From contig CAVRHH010000017.1 of the NCBI GenBank assembly GCA_963720945.1, positions 1 through 64,000 on the forward strand: 64,000 nt of DNA, given 5' to 3'. Below the pieces are notes generated by a model. It saw only the letters and a program-made list of their open reading frames with translations, did no database searches and was not told where the DNA came from. Shown here in pieces: positions 23,179 to 30,798 of the stretch; the stretch's first letter is position 1, and each line of letters starts with the position of its first letter. Source of the stretch: Bog-532 sp963720945 (GTDB lineage: Bacteria; Actinomycetota; Actinomycetes; Streptosporangiales; Streptosporangiaceae). A program made the translations under genes and the position numbers.

Positions 23179-25186
23179 GGGCCCAGCCCACCCTGAGGAG
23201 GCGCAGGACCCACGGCCGGGTCAGCGGGAGGACAATGTCCTCCTTGATGTCCCGGCGCGCGGGGTCCCGGCGGTTCACGGCCGCCCAGGCCCGGGCCAGG
23301 CCGATCATGACGCCCGCCGCCGTCATCCTGGTCAGCCCGCCGCCGGGTGCCCCCGCGGACGGCATGGCGGCCGCGACGAACATCCCGGTGAGGCGGCCCC
23401 GCCACGCGGGATGGCGGGCCGCCGCGTCCAGCCACGTCTCGATGACGTCCTGGACCGGGTACCCCGGCGTGCCGGCCGCGGCCTCGGCGTCCAGCACCGA
23501 CCGCCATCCGGGCACGCACTCCGCTGGATCGGCCGGCTCGTCACCGGCCAGCATCAGGGGCAGGCCGGATCCGGTGACCGGTGCCGCGAGTTCCAGGAAC
23601 AGCGCCGTGCCGGCCCGCCGCCGCCGCTGCCGTGTCCCCGGCGCCAGGTTTTCCAGGCTGCCCGGCGCGCACCAGGCCAGCGCCGCCCGCCGCACCTCCG
23701 CGTGGTGTCCCGACGCGGCCAGGGACACGGCGGTTTTCACGACCTCCCCCATGACCTGGCGGTTGCCGTTGGCCGCCAGGTGCTTGAGCCGGGTCAGCGC
23801 GATCAGCGGGAGGGCCTGGCCCAGCGGTTCGCACACCTGCGCGATCGTCAGCTTCAGGGTCTGCGCCGTGCCGGGCGAGCGCGACCAGTCATACAGCGCC
23901 CGGCGTACCCGGCCGCCGGCCCGGGGGTGCAGGCAGGTCCGGGACAAGGCGATGAACGCCAGGTCGGCATCATCGGCCTTCCCCCACCGTCCGGCGGCGT
24001 CGATGATCTGCCCGGCCGCGCCGTGCTCGGCGGCCAGATCGGCGAAGAGCCCGGCCAGCGATTTCCCGGTTCTGCGGTCGATGGCCGGGTCGCCGGGAAG
24101 TGCCGCCAGCCAGCCGAGCAGCTCGCCGCGCGCCAGCGGGTAGTCCGCGAGGGCGTGCCGCAGGGCCGAGTGGGCGTAGCCGGGCCGGTGGAAGACCACC
24201 CCGTTCTCCCCGGCGGCCGCCCCGACCAGCGCGCGCAGCCCGGCCGCCGGGTACCAGGCCAGCCCGGCGCCGCTGACGGTGATCGCCAGCCGCTCGGCGA
24301 GGGCCGCCGCGGCGGCGTAGACGGGTGTCTCGTCCGCTACGGGGGCCAGCGCCGCCGCCGCGATCAGCAGCGTGCGCTCGTGCGGCTCGGTGTGCTCGCC
24401 GAACCAGCGGGCCAGTTCGTCATGCCACCGCCGGTAGGCCCGGGCCACCTCCGCCTGGAGCGCGTACGGGTCACCGCCCCGTGGCTCGGCCTCGGCCACC
24501 AGCCGGGCCAGCCGCCGGGCGTCCCCGGGGAGCGCGTGCTCCAGCAGCCGGGGTGCCTCGTCCCAGTGCGGCCAGCCGGGGAGGGCCGCGACCCGCTGCC
24601 GGTACACCTGGACCGGATGTGGCGGTTCCACGACCATCCACCGCATGGTGCTGCTCAGCGCCTGCGTCTCCCGGCCGCTTCCCACGACGGCCAGGTAGCC
24701 GCCGGCGGCCCGCACCGCTTCCACGCACCGCGCCAGCCTGGCCAGCCCGTCACCGGCCCGGATCAGGTACCCGCAGTCACCGCTGGTGAGGATGTCGTCC
24801 GCGTCCTCGTCTTCCAGGGAGAACCGGCGGATGCGGATGCCCGGGCTGAGCTGGCGGATGGCCGCGATCGCGGTGATCTCCCGGCCGCACCCGTCCGGGC
24901 CCGCCAGCGCCACCGCGCGGTCCTCCGCGAGCGTCTTGACCACCAGGTCGTGGTTGCGGGCGGGGACGTAGGCGGCGACCCGCTGGTCGATTTCCCGCAC
25001 GCCGAGGTACATGGCGGGCCGGCTGCGCACGTAGCTGGTCATCTGCAGCACCAGGTCGTGGCCGACCGTGTGCCCGATCGCGTTCTGCGTGCCGGCGCCG
25101 TCGATGTCGACCGGGCCGAACTGTTCCGCTGGCACGATCACGGCCGCCGCGTCGACGGCAAAAAGCGTACGGAACGCCGGGACCAT
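23141..25186 (-). CDS. Large unknown protein, 681 aa, possible degenerate NTPase
   Basis: I do not recognise a named family. The N-terminus reads VPAFRTLFAVDAAAVIVP. Near residue 100, ALAGPDGCGREITAIAAI resembles a P-loop but lacks the GK[ST] needed for nucleotide binding. GYLIRAGDG and GGYLAVVGSGRE follow, like the next strands of an ATPase or response-type fold. Residues 220-560 are long, Leu/Ala-rich helices that could form a repeat solenoid. There is no signal peptide or membrane helix. I choose the ATG at 25186 behind AAAGGAG rather than the upstream in-frame ATG at 25216. It follows a Crp/Fnr regulator gene by 72 bp in the same direction. The layout is reminiscent of regulatory or conflict ATPases, but this is unproven. 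Confidence 0.7.
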   Translation of the reverse strand: MVPAFRTLFAVDAAAVIVPAEQFGPVDIDGAGTQNAIGHTVGHDLVLQMTSYVRSRPAMYLGVREIDQRVAAYVPARNHDLVVKTLAEDRAVALAGPDGCGREITAIAAIRQLSPGIRIRRFSLEDEDADDILTSGDCGYLIRAGDGLARLARCVEAVRAAGGYLAVVGSGRETQALSSTMRWMVVEPPHPVQVYRQRVAALPGWPHWDEAPRLLEHALPGDARRLARLVAEAEPRGGDPYALQAEVARAYRRWHDELARWFGEHTEPHERTLLIAAAALAPVADETPVYAAAAALAERLAITVSGAGLAWYPAAGLRALVGAAAGENGVVFHRPGYAHSALRHALADYPLARGELLGWLAALPGDPAIDRRTGKSLAGLFADLAAEHGAAGQIIDAAGRWGKADDADLAFIALSRTCLHPRAGGRVRRALYDWSRSPGTAQTLKLTIAQVCEPLGQALPLIALTRLKHLAANGNRQVMGEVVKTAVSLAASGHHAEVRRAALAWCAPGSLENLAPGTRQRRRRAGTALFLELAAPVTGSGLPLMLAGDEPADPAECVPGWRSVLDAEAAAGTPGYPVQDVIETWLDAAARHPAWRGRLTGMFVAAAMPSAGAPGGGLTRMTAAGVMIGLARAWAAVNRRDPARRDIKEDIVLPLTRPWVLRLLRVGWARLRDRMGTDRRP

Positions 25187-25227
25187 TACGTCTCCTTTCG
25201 ATGTCTCCTTTCTCATCGTGTGCGATG

Positions 25228-25250
25228 TTCCGGGTGCCTACTGTCCGGAA
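25228..25250. promoter_or_regulatory. Inverted repeat between crp-like gene and 681-aa gene
   Basis: TTCCGG-N11-CCGGAA lies 42-64 bp before the start codon of the 681-aa gene. It may be an operator for the adjacent Crp/Fnr protein or a weak terminator. Confidence 0.35.
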
Positions 25251-25258
25251 TCAGACGG

Positions 25259-25885
25259 TTAGAGTCCTGCTATGTCCCGCAGGGCGGGCATGTCGGTGAT
25301 GGTGATCCGGCGACGGCCGGTTTCGATGACGCCCCGCTCGCGGAGGTGGCGCAGTTCGGCCGCGACCATGGCGCGGGACAGCCCCGCCGCCTGGCCGACT
25401 TCGGTCTGGTTGAGGCCGACATCGGCCGGCGTCCAGGAGCCGGCCGCCACCAGGTGGACGAGCGTGCGGGCCAGCCGCGGGCCGGCCGGGAGCTGGGCGA
25501 GTTCCGCGCGCCATTGCTCGCCCTCCCTGATCCGGGTCATCGCGTGGCTCAGCAGGTCGGCTTCCAGCCGGTACGTTTCGACCAGGCGGAGGAACCGGCT
25601 GGCCTCGATGCGCCGCGTCTCGCACGGGTCGATGGCGATGACGGTGGCCGAGCGTTCGGCGTGGCTGAGCACCGCCATGTCGCCGAGGATCTCACGCGGC
25701 CCGCGTATCGCCAGGACCAGGGTGTTGCCGTCCGCGGAGGTCAGGACGATCTTGACCCGCCCGGTGACCAGGACGAGAACGTGCGTGGCGGCCTCGCCCT
25801 GCCGCAGCAGCGGGGCGCCTGGCTTGAAGGTGCGGACACCGCCGGCGTTCAGGAGGTGCTCCCACACCTGAGCCGATATAGCCAT
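25259..25885 (-). CDS. Crp/Fnr-family transcriptional regulator
   Basis: This 208-aa regulator has an N-terminal cyclic-nucleotide-binding beta-roll (residues 15-115: FKPGAPLLRQGEAATHVLVLV, GREILGD-like IRGPREILGDMAVL, ERSATVIAID) and a long dimer helix. A C-terminal HTH_Crp follows (LNQTEVGQAAGLSRAMVAAELRHLRERGVIE). The phosphate-binding cassette is divergent (GPREILGDMAVLSHAERSA), so cAMP binding is possible but not assured. There are no Cys clusters for an Fe-S centre. It is upstream of, and co-oriented with, the 681-aa gene. Its own upstream region is a GGAAACGCC repeat array, and a 15-bp inverted repeat CTATG-TCTTT-CATAG (25889-25903) lies just before the ATG. Confidence 0.88.
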   Translation of the reverse strand: MAISAQVWEHLLNAGGVRTFKPGAPLLRQGEAATHVLVLVTGRVKIVLTSADGNTLVLAIRGPREILGDMAVLSHAERSATVIAIDPCETRRIEASRFLRLVETYRLEADLLSHAMTRIREGEQWRAELAQLPAGPRLARTLVHLVAAGSWTPADVGLNQTEVGQAAGLSRAMVAAELRHLRERGVIETGRRRITITDMPALRDIAGL

Positions 25886-25924
25886 TCACTATGTCTTTCA
25901 TAGCTGGCCCCGATGTCAACGCCG

Positions 25925-26118
25925 CCGGCCCGGGGGAAACGCCGCTGGCTCCCGGGAAACGCCGCCAGCCCGGAAACGCCGCCGGCTCCCGGAAACGCCG
26001 CTGGCTCGCGGGAAACGCCGCCAGCCCGGAAACGCCGCCGGCTCCCGGAAACGCCGCTGGTTCAGCGGGAAACGCCGCCGGCCGGGGGAAACGCCGCCAG
26101 CTCCCGGAAACGCCGCCG
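25925..26118. repeat. GGAAACGCC short-interspaced repeat array
   Basis: Ten copies of the core GGAAACGCCGC(C/T), spaced about 17-23 bp apart, fill the gap between the crp-like start and the apbE stop. The linkers (GGCTCCC, AGCCC, GGTTCAGC and others) are themselves recurrent. The array does not have constant-length unique spacers, so it is not a CRISPR. Confidence 0.9.
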
Positions 26119-26120
26119 GC

Positions 26121-26894
26121 TCAGCGGAAGACGTCGATGCCGTCGGTGCGCGCCTCGGTGCCGTCCGGCCGGATCAGGTAGCCGGCGTACCCGTCGAGCG
26201 CGCCGACCGCCGTCAGCGCGTCGTCGCCGCCGACGGCCACCGCCGTCGCCAGCGCGTCGGCCATCGCGAGGCTGGGCCCGGTGACGGTGGCCGAGACCGC
26301 GCGGTGCCCCGCCCGCCCGGTGGTGGGGTCGAACAGGTGCGGCCCGCGCTCGTACGTGCCCGAGGTGGCCGCGGCGGCCCGAACCTCGATGATGCCGGCC
26401 AGCGCGTCCCGCCGCCACGGGTGCTGGATGCCGATCCGCCACTGCTGACCCGGGCCCGGGCGGCCGAAGACGGCGAGGTCGCCGCCCCCGTTGACGAGCG
26501 CCGCGGCCGCGCCCGCCCGGCGCAGCACGTTCAGCGCCCGCTCCACAGCCCACCCCTTGACCAGCCCGGTGGGATCGACCCCGCCCGGTATCGCCCAGGG
26601 ATCAAACCAGCCGCGGGACCATGCCACGGCCGTCCGGCACAGCTCCAGGACCTCCGCGACTTCCGGCGGGACCTGGCTCAGCGCGACCTCGCCCCGGCGC
26701 AGGCGGCTGACGGGGCTGTCCCGCTTCCAGGTGCTGAACGTCCCGTCCGCCTCGTGCAGCGTGCCGCAGGCGGCGTCGAGGCTGGCCCGCGCGGCCGCCC
26801 CGGTCAGGCCGAGCACGGTGAATGACACCACGGTGCCCATTACGGCGCAGGTATCCGTGACCGCCGGCGCCCGGTCCTGGTCAGCTTCTTTCAC
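26121..26894 (-). CDS. apbE: FAD:protein FMN transferase
   Basis: This 257-aa ApbE-family enzyme attaches FMN from FAD to a Thr of partner proteins. Family features are VMGTVVSFTVLG at the start, FSTWKRDSPVSRLR, the FAD pocket VDPTGLVKGWAVERAL and LVNGGGDLAVFG. The Mg-binding end has HLFDPTTGRAGHRAVSATVTG and AMADALATAVAV. No lipoprotein signal is visible, so it may act in the cytoplasm or be exported by other means. Its start overlaps the stop of the FMN-binding protein gene by 4 bp. That neighbour carries the exact target motif, so the substrate is clear from context. Confidence 0.92.
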   Translation of the reverse strand: MKEADQDRAPAVTDTCAVMGTVVSFTVLGLTGAAARASLDAACGTLHEADGTFSTWKRDSPVSRLRRGEVALSQVPPEVAEVLELCRTAVAWSRGWFDPWAIPGGVDPTGLVKGWAVERALNVLRRAGAAAALVNGGGDLAVFGRPGPGQQWRIGIQHPWRRDALAGIIEVRAAAATSGTYERGPHLFDPTTGRAGHRAVSATVTGPSLAMADALATAVAVGGDDALTAVGALDGYAGYLIRPDGTEARTDGIDVFR

Positions 26895-27388
26895 TGGACG
26901 TTGAGCTTGTTCAGCGCCGCGTGCAGCGACTGCAGGTAGGCCTGGCTGGTGAAGGTGGCGCCGGAGATCCCGTTCACGTTCGCGCTCTGCGCCTGCAGCA
27001 CTTCGGCGCGGAGCATGGGGATGGCCTGCTCGCTGATCTGCTGCGAGGTCGGTTCCGCGGTCTGCAGGTTCGGGACGGAGACGTTGGTGATCCGGGTCCC
27101 GCTCACGGTCACCTCGACGTTCAGCACCCCGTAGCTGAAGTTCACGCTGGTGCCCTCGGCGCTGCGGATGGCACTGCCCGCGCCGTTGGGGCCGGCGCTG
27201 CCGCCCGTGCCGCGGGCCGGCGCCGTGCGTGCGGGCCCCGCCACCGGCTGGGAGGGGGTGGCCGCGGGTGAGGCAGCGGCGCCCGTCCCGCCCGGCGTGG
27301 TCGCCGAGACCGGCCGGGTGTGGAAGGTGAGGACCCCGGCGAACCCGGCCATGGTCCCGGCGAGGACCAGCAGCGGCGCCCGCTTCAT
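26891..27388 (-). CDS. Exported FMN-binding-domain protein, ApbE substrate
   Basis: This 165-aa protein has an N-terminal signal or anchor (MKRAPLLVLAGTMAGFAGVL), a Pro/Ala/Thr-rich spacer (30-75) and an FMN-binding domain (about 80-165). The flavinylation motif NGISGATFTSQAYLQ places the covalent FMN on Thr145, as in NqrC/RnfG-like proteins. It would carry electrons outside the membrane, fed by a flavin reductase. The ATG at 27388 follows the signal-peptide pattern; the frame extends to 27433. It is coupled to apbE (ATGA overlap) and lies 26 bp downstream of the reductase fragment. Confidence 0.88.
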   Translation of the reverse strand: MKRAPLLVLAGTMAGFAGVLTFHTRPVSATTPGGTGAAASPAATPSQPVAGPARTAPARGTGGSAGPNGAGSAIRSAEGTSVNFSYGVLNVEVTVSGTRITNVSVPNLQTAEPTSQQISEQAIPMLRAEVLQAQSANVNGISGATFTSQAYLQSLHAALNKLNVQ

Positions 27389-27413
27389 GTGTGCTCTCCT
27401 GTCTGCCGCGCCA

Positions 27414-28322
27414 TCAGATGGCGAACGCCTCATGGTGAATGGCCTCGTCCGGTACCCCGAGGACCTTGGCTACCGCCACGACGTCGGTCACGAACCCTTC
27501 CGGTCCGCACACGTAGACGTCGCGGTCAGCCAGATCGGGGACGATGTGCGGCAGCGAGCGCTCGTCGATGGCGGCCTGGGCGCGGCTGCCGGTCAGCTCG
27601 TAGAGCGTGCCGCCGCGGCGCTGGGCGAGGTCGGCGATCTCCGCGCCGAGCACGAGGTCCTCGCGGCGGGCGGCGCGCAGGATGACGACCGGCCTGGCCC
27701 CGCGCGGCAGGTCCTCCAGCAGGGACCGTACCGCGGTCACGCCGATCCCGGCGGCGATCAGCAGGACCCGCCGCCGTTGCTGGGCGTACTGGGTGAAGGT
27801 CCCGTACGGTCCCTCGATGGCGACCCGCGTGCCGGGCTCGAGGCGAGCCAGCGCGGCGGAGTGGTCACCGGCGCCTTTGACGGTCAGCCGCACGTACGGC
27901 GGCTGCGGCAGCGCGGACAGCGAATAGGGGTGGGCCTGCAGCCCGGGCGGGGCGCCGGCGGACGGCGCAGCCTGCCGTTGCCCGGCGGCGCCGGCGTCCG
28001 CCTGGGGCCGCCGGGCGGGCCGGGGCGCGCGGGAACTGCCTGCCTTGCGTTCACCCGCATAAGGATGCGGGACGACAGTGAAAGGATCATGAAGGAATCC
28101 GCCGAGCTCGCCACCAGCGTCTCCAGGGGACCACCGTCCGGGCGCGATCGCAACCGGACGGTGTTCCCCCAGGCGGCGCGTGACGAGCCGGCGGCCGCTG
28201 GTCCGGCGGCCGCCCGGCGGCGTCACCGCACGGCGAACAGCGAGCGGACGGGCCGGCTGTTGACGAGCGCGACCACGCCGATCAGGATGACGCCGCAGAC
28301 ACCCTGCTCGATCCTCATCCAC
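27414..28322 (-). pseudogene. Ferric-reductase-like FAD/NAD domain with missing N-terminus
   Basis: The C-terminal 190 residues are a good ferredoxin-NADP-reductase-like module: AHPYSLSALPQPPYVRLTVKG (FAD), GTRVAIEGPYGTFT, VLLIAAGIGVTAVRSLLEDL (NAD) and DVYVCGPEGFV. In similar ApbE/FMN-binding cassettes this module follows a multi-helix ferric-reductase membrane domain. Here the preceding roughly 110 codons are low-complexity Arg/Pro/Ala sequence without helices. The only in-frame ATG (28322) lies inside the upstream membrane-protein gene. The gene has probably lost its membrane half, so electron delivery to the FMN protein would need another source. Confidence 0.65.
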
Positions 28323-28651
28323 AGCGGCAGAATGCCCGGCATCGCGGCGATCACCGCGATGGCCGCCACCATGATGGCCGACACGATCCGCAGCCGCAGA
28401 TACATCCGGCGGGAGCCATGCGCCGCGCGGACGGTGAACATCAGCATCGCCGCGGCGCTGGCGACGACGACGGTGCCGCGGATCCAGACCGCGGAGTCGA
28501 CCACGGCGGTGTGATTGCGCAGCAGGACGATCGCCACGAACGTGACCGCGCTGACGGTGAGGTAGCCGCCAACGAGCATCTTCACGCGGCGGAACGGCGC
28601 CGAGGTCTGCGGGGGGTTCAGGTGCTCTTCGGTGGGGCTCTGGGTGATCAC
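28223..28651 (-). CDS. Small four-helix membrane protein
   Basis: This 142-aa protein has a short polar N-terminus (ITQSPTEEHLNPPQTSAPFRRVK) and four hydrophobic segments: MLVGGYLTVSAVTFVAIVLL, IRGTVVVASAAAMLMFTV, LRIVSAIMVAAIAVIAAMPG and CGVILIGVVALVN. It starts at GTG 28651, 6 nt after GGAAGG. I do not recognise a named family. It heads the strand that continues into the reductase fragment, so it may belong to the flavinylation cassette, but it has no haem-ligand pattern of a ferric reductase. Confidence 0.6.
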   Translation of the reverse strand: MITQSPTEEHLNPPQTSAPFRRVKMLVGGYLTVSAVTFVAIVLLRNHTAVVDSAVWIRGTVVVASAAAMLMFTVRAAHGSRRMYLRLRIVSAIMVAAIAVIAAMPGILPLWMRIEQGVCGVILIGVVALVNSRPVRSLFAVR

Positions 28652-28860
28652 GATGATCCTTCCCTGGCTTGCTGACGCCCGGGCGGCTCCCGGGTACTGC
28701 CAGCGTCGCAACATCACCTCCGGCCGCGCGCCGGCTGACCAGTCATATCCGGGCACCTAACGGCTGAACCGGCGGGCACGCCGGATGGCGGTGACCATCC
28801 ACCGATCGGCCGACCAGGGTCACCGCCGGCGCGGGCCTGCTCCCGCGCTAGTCACCGGAA

Positions 28861-28908
28861 CTTCACTACCGAACGGGACCGGTGTCGCTAGTGAAGGTTC
28901 CTTCACTA
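28861..28908 (+). promoter_or_regulatory. Triple half-site TetR-type operator
   Basis: TAGTGAAGG-TT-CCTTCACTA (28889-28908) is an almost perfect palindrome, and a third half-site CTTCACTA lies at 28861-28868. It precedes an acyl-CoA dehydrogenase start, the usual place for a TetR-type fatty-acid repressor site. No such regulator is adjacent. Confidence 0.6.
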
Positions 28909-28938
28909 ATGAAGCCGGCGCTGGCTCGGGAGGCGGCC

Positions 28939-29289
28939 GTGGATTTCGCGGAGACGGACGAGCACCGGGCCCTGCGTGCCGCGGTGGTGACCCGGGGGCA
29001 GACCACCACGTCCGCGCCCGTGGCACGGTTCCGTGAGCTGCTCACCGAGGCCGCCCGTCTCGGCGTCGAGCGGTACGAGCTGCCGAACCTCCGCGCCCTC
29101 AACTTTGTCGTGGCCGGGCTGCTGGCCCCCGGCGTGGCCGCCACCACCTGCCCGGACGCGCAGGCCAAGGGCCTGGGCGAGTACCTGCGCTCGCGCACCG
29201 TCCTGGTCCCGGAAGAGCTGGCCGGCCAGATCGCGGGACCGCCGGCCGGTGATCGCCGCCGCCCGGATGTGGTTCGCTACTGGTCATGA
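28939..29289 (+). pseudogene. Chimera of acyl-CoA dehydrogenase start and AtuA-like C-terminus
   Basis: A GTG at 28939 behind GGGAGG opens with MDFAETDEHRALRAAV, the standard start of an acyl-CoA dehydrogenase. After about 16 codons the sequence changes to the C-terminal ferredoxin-fold of AtuA-like proteins (acyclic terpene/acyl-CoA utilisation): RYELPNLRALNFVVAGLL, then AQAKGLGEYLRSRTVLVPEEL. An internal deletion of more than a kilobase spanning two genes best explains this 116-codon fusion. It overlaps the next gene by 4 bp. Confidence 0.6.
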
Positions 29290-30284
29290 CCTCTGCCGCC
29301 GATGCCGCGCCGCCGGACTGGTTCACCACCGCCTTGGCCACGGAACCCGAACGGGCCCGGATAGACGTCGAAGGCACCCCGATCGCCTACCGCGCCTGGG
29401 GGGAGCCAGGCGACCCGGGTATCGTGCTGGTCCACGGGGGCGCGGCGCATTCCCGCTGGTGGGACCACATCGCCCCGCTGATGACGGCGGGCCGGCGGGT
29501 GGCCGCCCTGGACCTGTCCGGGCACGGTGACAGCGGGCGGCGGGAGACCTACAGCCTCGACATGTGGGCGCGCGAGGTGCTCGCGGTGGCCGCCGCCGCG
29601 GGGATCACCGCCCCGCCGGCCGTGATCGGGCACAGCATGGGCGGTTTCGTCACGCTGCGGCTGGCCAGCCTCTACGGGTCCCGGATCGCCGGGGCGGTCA
29701 TCATCGATTCGCCCATCCGCGACCTCACCCCGGAAGAGCAGGCGGCACGCGAGCACCGCGCCTTCGGGCCGCTGCGGATCTACCCCACCCGGGCGGCGGC
29801 CATCGCCCGGTTCCATCCCGTTCCTGACCAGCCCGCACTGGGCTACATCACCCGGCATATCGCCGAGACGTCGGTACGCGAGGTCGAGGGCGGCTGGACG
29901 TGGAAGTTCGATCCGCGGATCTTCGGCCGGCCGCAGTTCGGGACCGCGCTGCTGACCCGGCTGGACTGCCGGGTGGCGCTGTTCCGGGCCGAGCACGGCA
30001 TCATGTCCCGGCAGATGAGCGAGGTCATGTACGACCGCCTCGGCCGGGTCGCCCCGCTCATTGAGATTCCCGTCGCCGGTCACCACGTCATGCTCGACCA
30101 GCCGATCGCCCTCATCGCCGCGCTGCGCACCCTGCTGTCCGACTGGGATCACTCGCTTCCCCCGGCCGGCCCCGTGATTCCGCCCTCTTCAGTCCCGGCA
30201 GTTCCCTCAGCCCCAGCAGCCTCTTCAGTCCCAACAGCCTCTTCAGTCCCAGGGGCCGCTCCGGAACCTGACTCCGGCGACTAA
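29286..30284 (+). CDS. Alpha/beta hydrolase
   Basis: This 332-aa alpha/beta-hydrolase has VLVHGGAAHSRWWDHIAPLM (oxyanion hole), LDLSGHGDSGRRE, the nucleophile elbow GHSMGGFV near residue 120, and the catalytic His in VAGHHVMLDQP near 265. The last 50 residues are Pro/Ala/Ser repeats (SVPAVPSAPAASSVPTASSVPG) of low complexity. There is no signal peptide. Context (an acyl-CoA dehydrogenase/AtuA remnant before it and an enoyl-CoA hydratase remnant after it on the other strand) suggests ester or thioester hydrolysis in a former acyl-CoA degradation locus. The ATG at 29286 overlaps the preceding chimera. Confidence 0.85.
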   Translation: MTSAADAAPPDWFTTALATEPERARIDVEGTPIAYRAWGEPGDPGIVLVHGGAAHSRWWDHIAPLMTAGRRVAALDLSGHGDSGRRETYSLDMWAREVLAVAAAAGITAPPAVIGHSMGGFVTLRLASLYGSRIAGAVIIDSPIRDLTPEEQAAREHRAFGPLRIYPTRAAAIARFHPVPDQPALGYITRHIAETSVREVEGGWTWKFDPRIFGRPQFGTALLTRLDCRVALFRAEHGIMSRQMSEVMYDRLGRVAPLIEIPVAGHHVMLDQPIALIAALRTLLSDWDHSLPPAGPVIPPSSVPAVPSAPAASSVPTASSVPGAAPEPDSGD

Positions 30285-30309
30285 CCCGCGGCCGACGGCC
30301 ACCACGGCG

Positions 30310-30798
30310 GGCGGCGTCATCAGGTCCAGTGTGGTCAGCGAGATGATCGCGGGCGCCACGCCGACCCGTGCCTCGCTGAGGCGAACGACGTACCGCCGTC
30401 TGCGACGGCCAGGTCGCACGCCCCCACGATGCCGATGCCCCCGGCGCGGACATGGCCGGTGATCCGCGCGATGACCGGCTTCGGCAGCCGGACGATCTGG
30501 GTCAGCGCCGCCATGATGGCGGTGGCCGACTCGGTCATCGACCCGCTGCCCGCCGTCTTGAGGTCGGCCCCGGCGCAGAACACCCGCCCGGTGTGGGTGA
30601 GCACCACCGCGCACGGACGGGTCCGCGGCCGCGGCGGTGGGTGAGAACCACCGCGCACGGACGGGTCCGCGGCCGCGGCACCAATCCGCCCGGTCATTCC
30701 CCGATCAGCGCCATCGTCAGCGCGTTGCGGTTGTGCGGCGAGTCCAGCGTCACCGTCGCAACCTGGTCCCGGGTCTCGTACCGGACCAGTTCCGTCAT
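30310..30798 (-). pseudogene. Enoyl-CoA hydratase remnant
   Basis: The start is intact (MTELVRYETRDQVATVTLD, then SPHNRNALTMALIGE) and is immediately followed by a stop. Further on, another frame gives VVLTHTGRVFCAGADLKTAG (oxyanion loop) and GHVRAGGIGIVGACDLAVA. A third frame gives LSEARVGVAPAIISLTTL before homology ends. A 44-bp tandem duplication (30593-30680), at least one single-base loss and a missing C-terminus make it non-functional. Its start overlaps the stop of the upstream gene by 1 bp (TGATG), so the two once formed an operon. Confidence 0.75.
30593..30680. repeat. 44-bp tandem duplication in the enoyl-CoA hydratase remnant
   Basis: Two adjacent 44-bp copies differ at one or two bases. 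Because 44 is not a multiple of three, the duplication itself shifts the frame. Confidence 0.9.

Noticed and set aside
22634..25903. A plus-strand open frame of about 1,090 codons opposite the M20 and 681-aa genes
   Set aside because: It has Arg/Gly/Pro-rich, motif-free sequence, spans the 59-bp repeats, and lies opposite genes with clear domains. High-GC DNA produces such antisense frames.
25925..26118. GGAAACGCC array considered as a CRISPR
   Set aside because: Repeats are only about 12 bp, linkers are 6-11 bp and themselves repetitive, and no cas gene is present.
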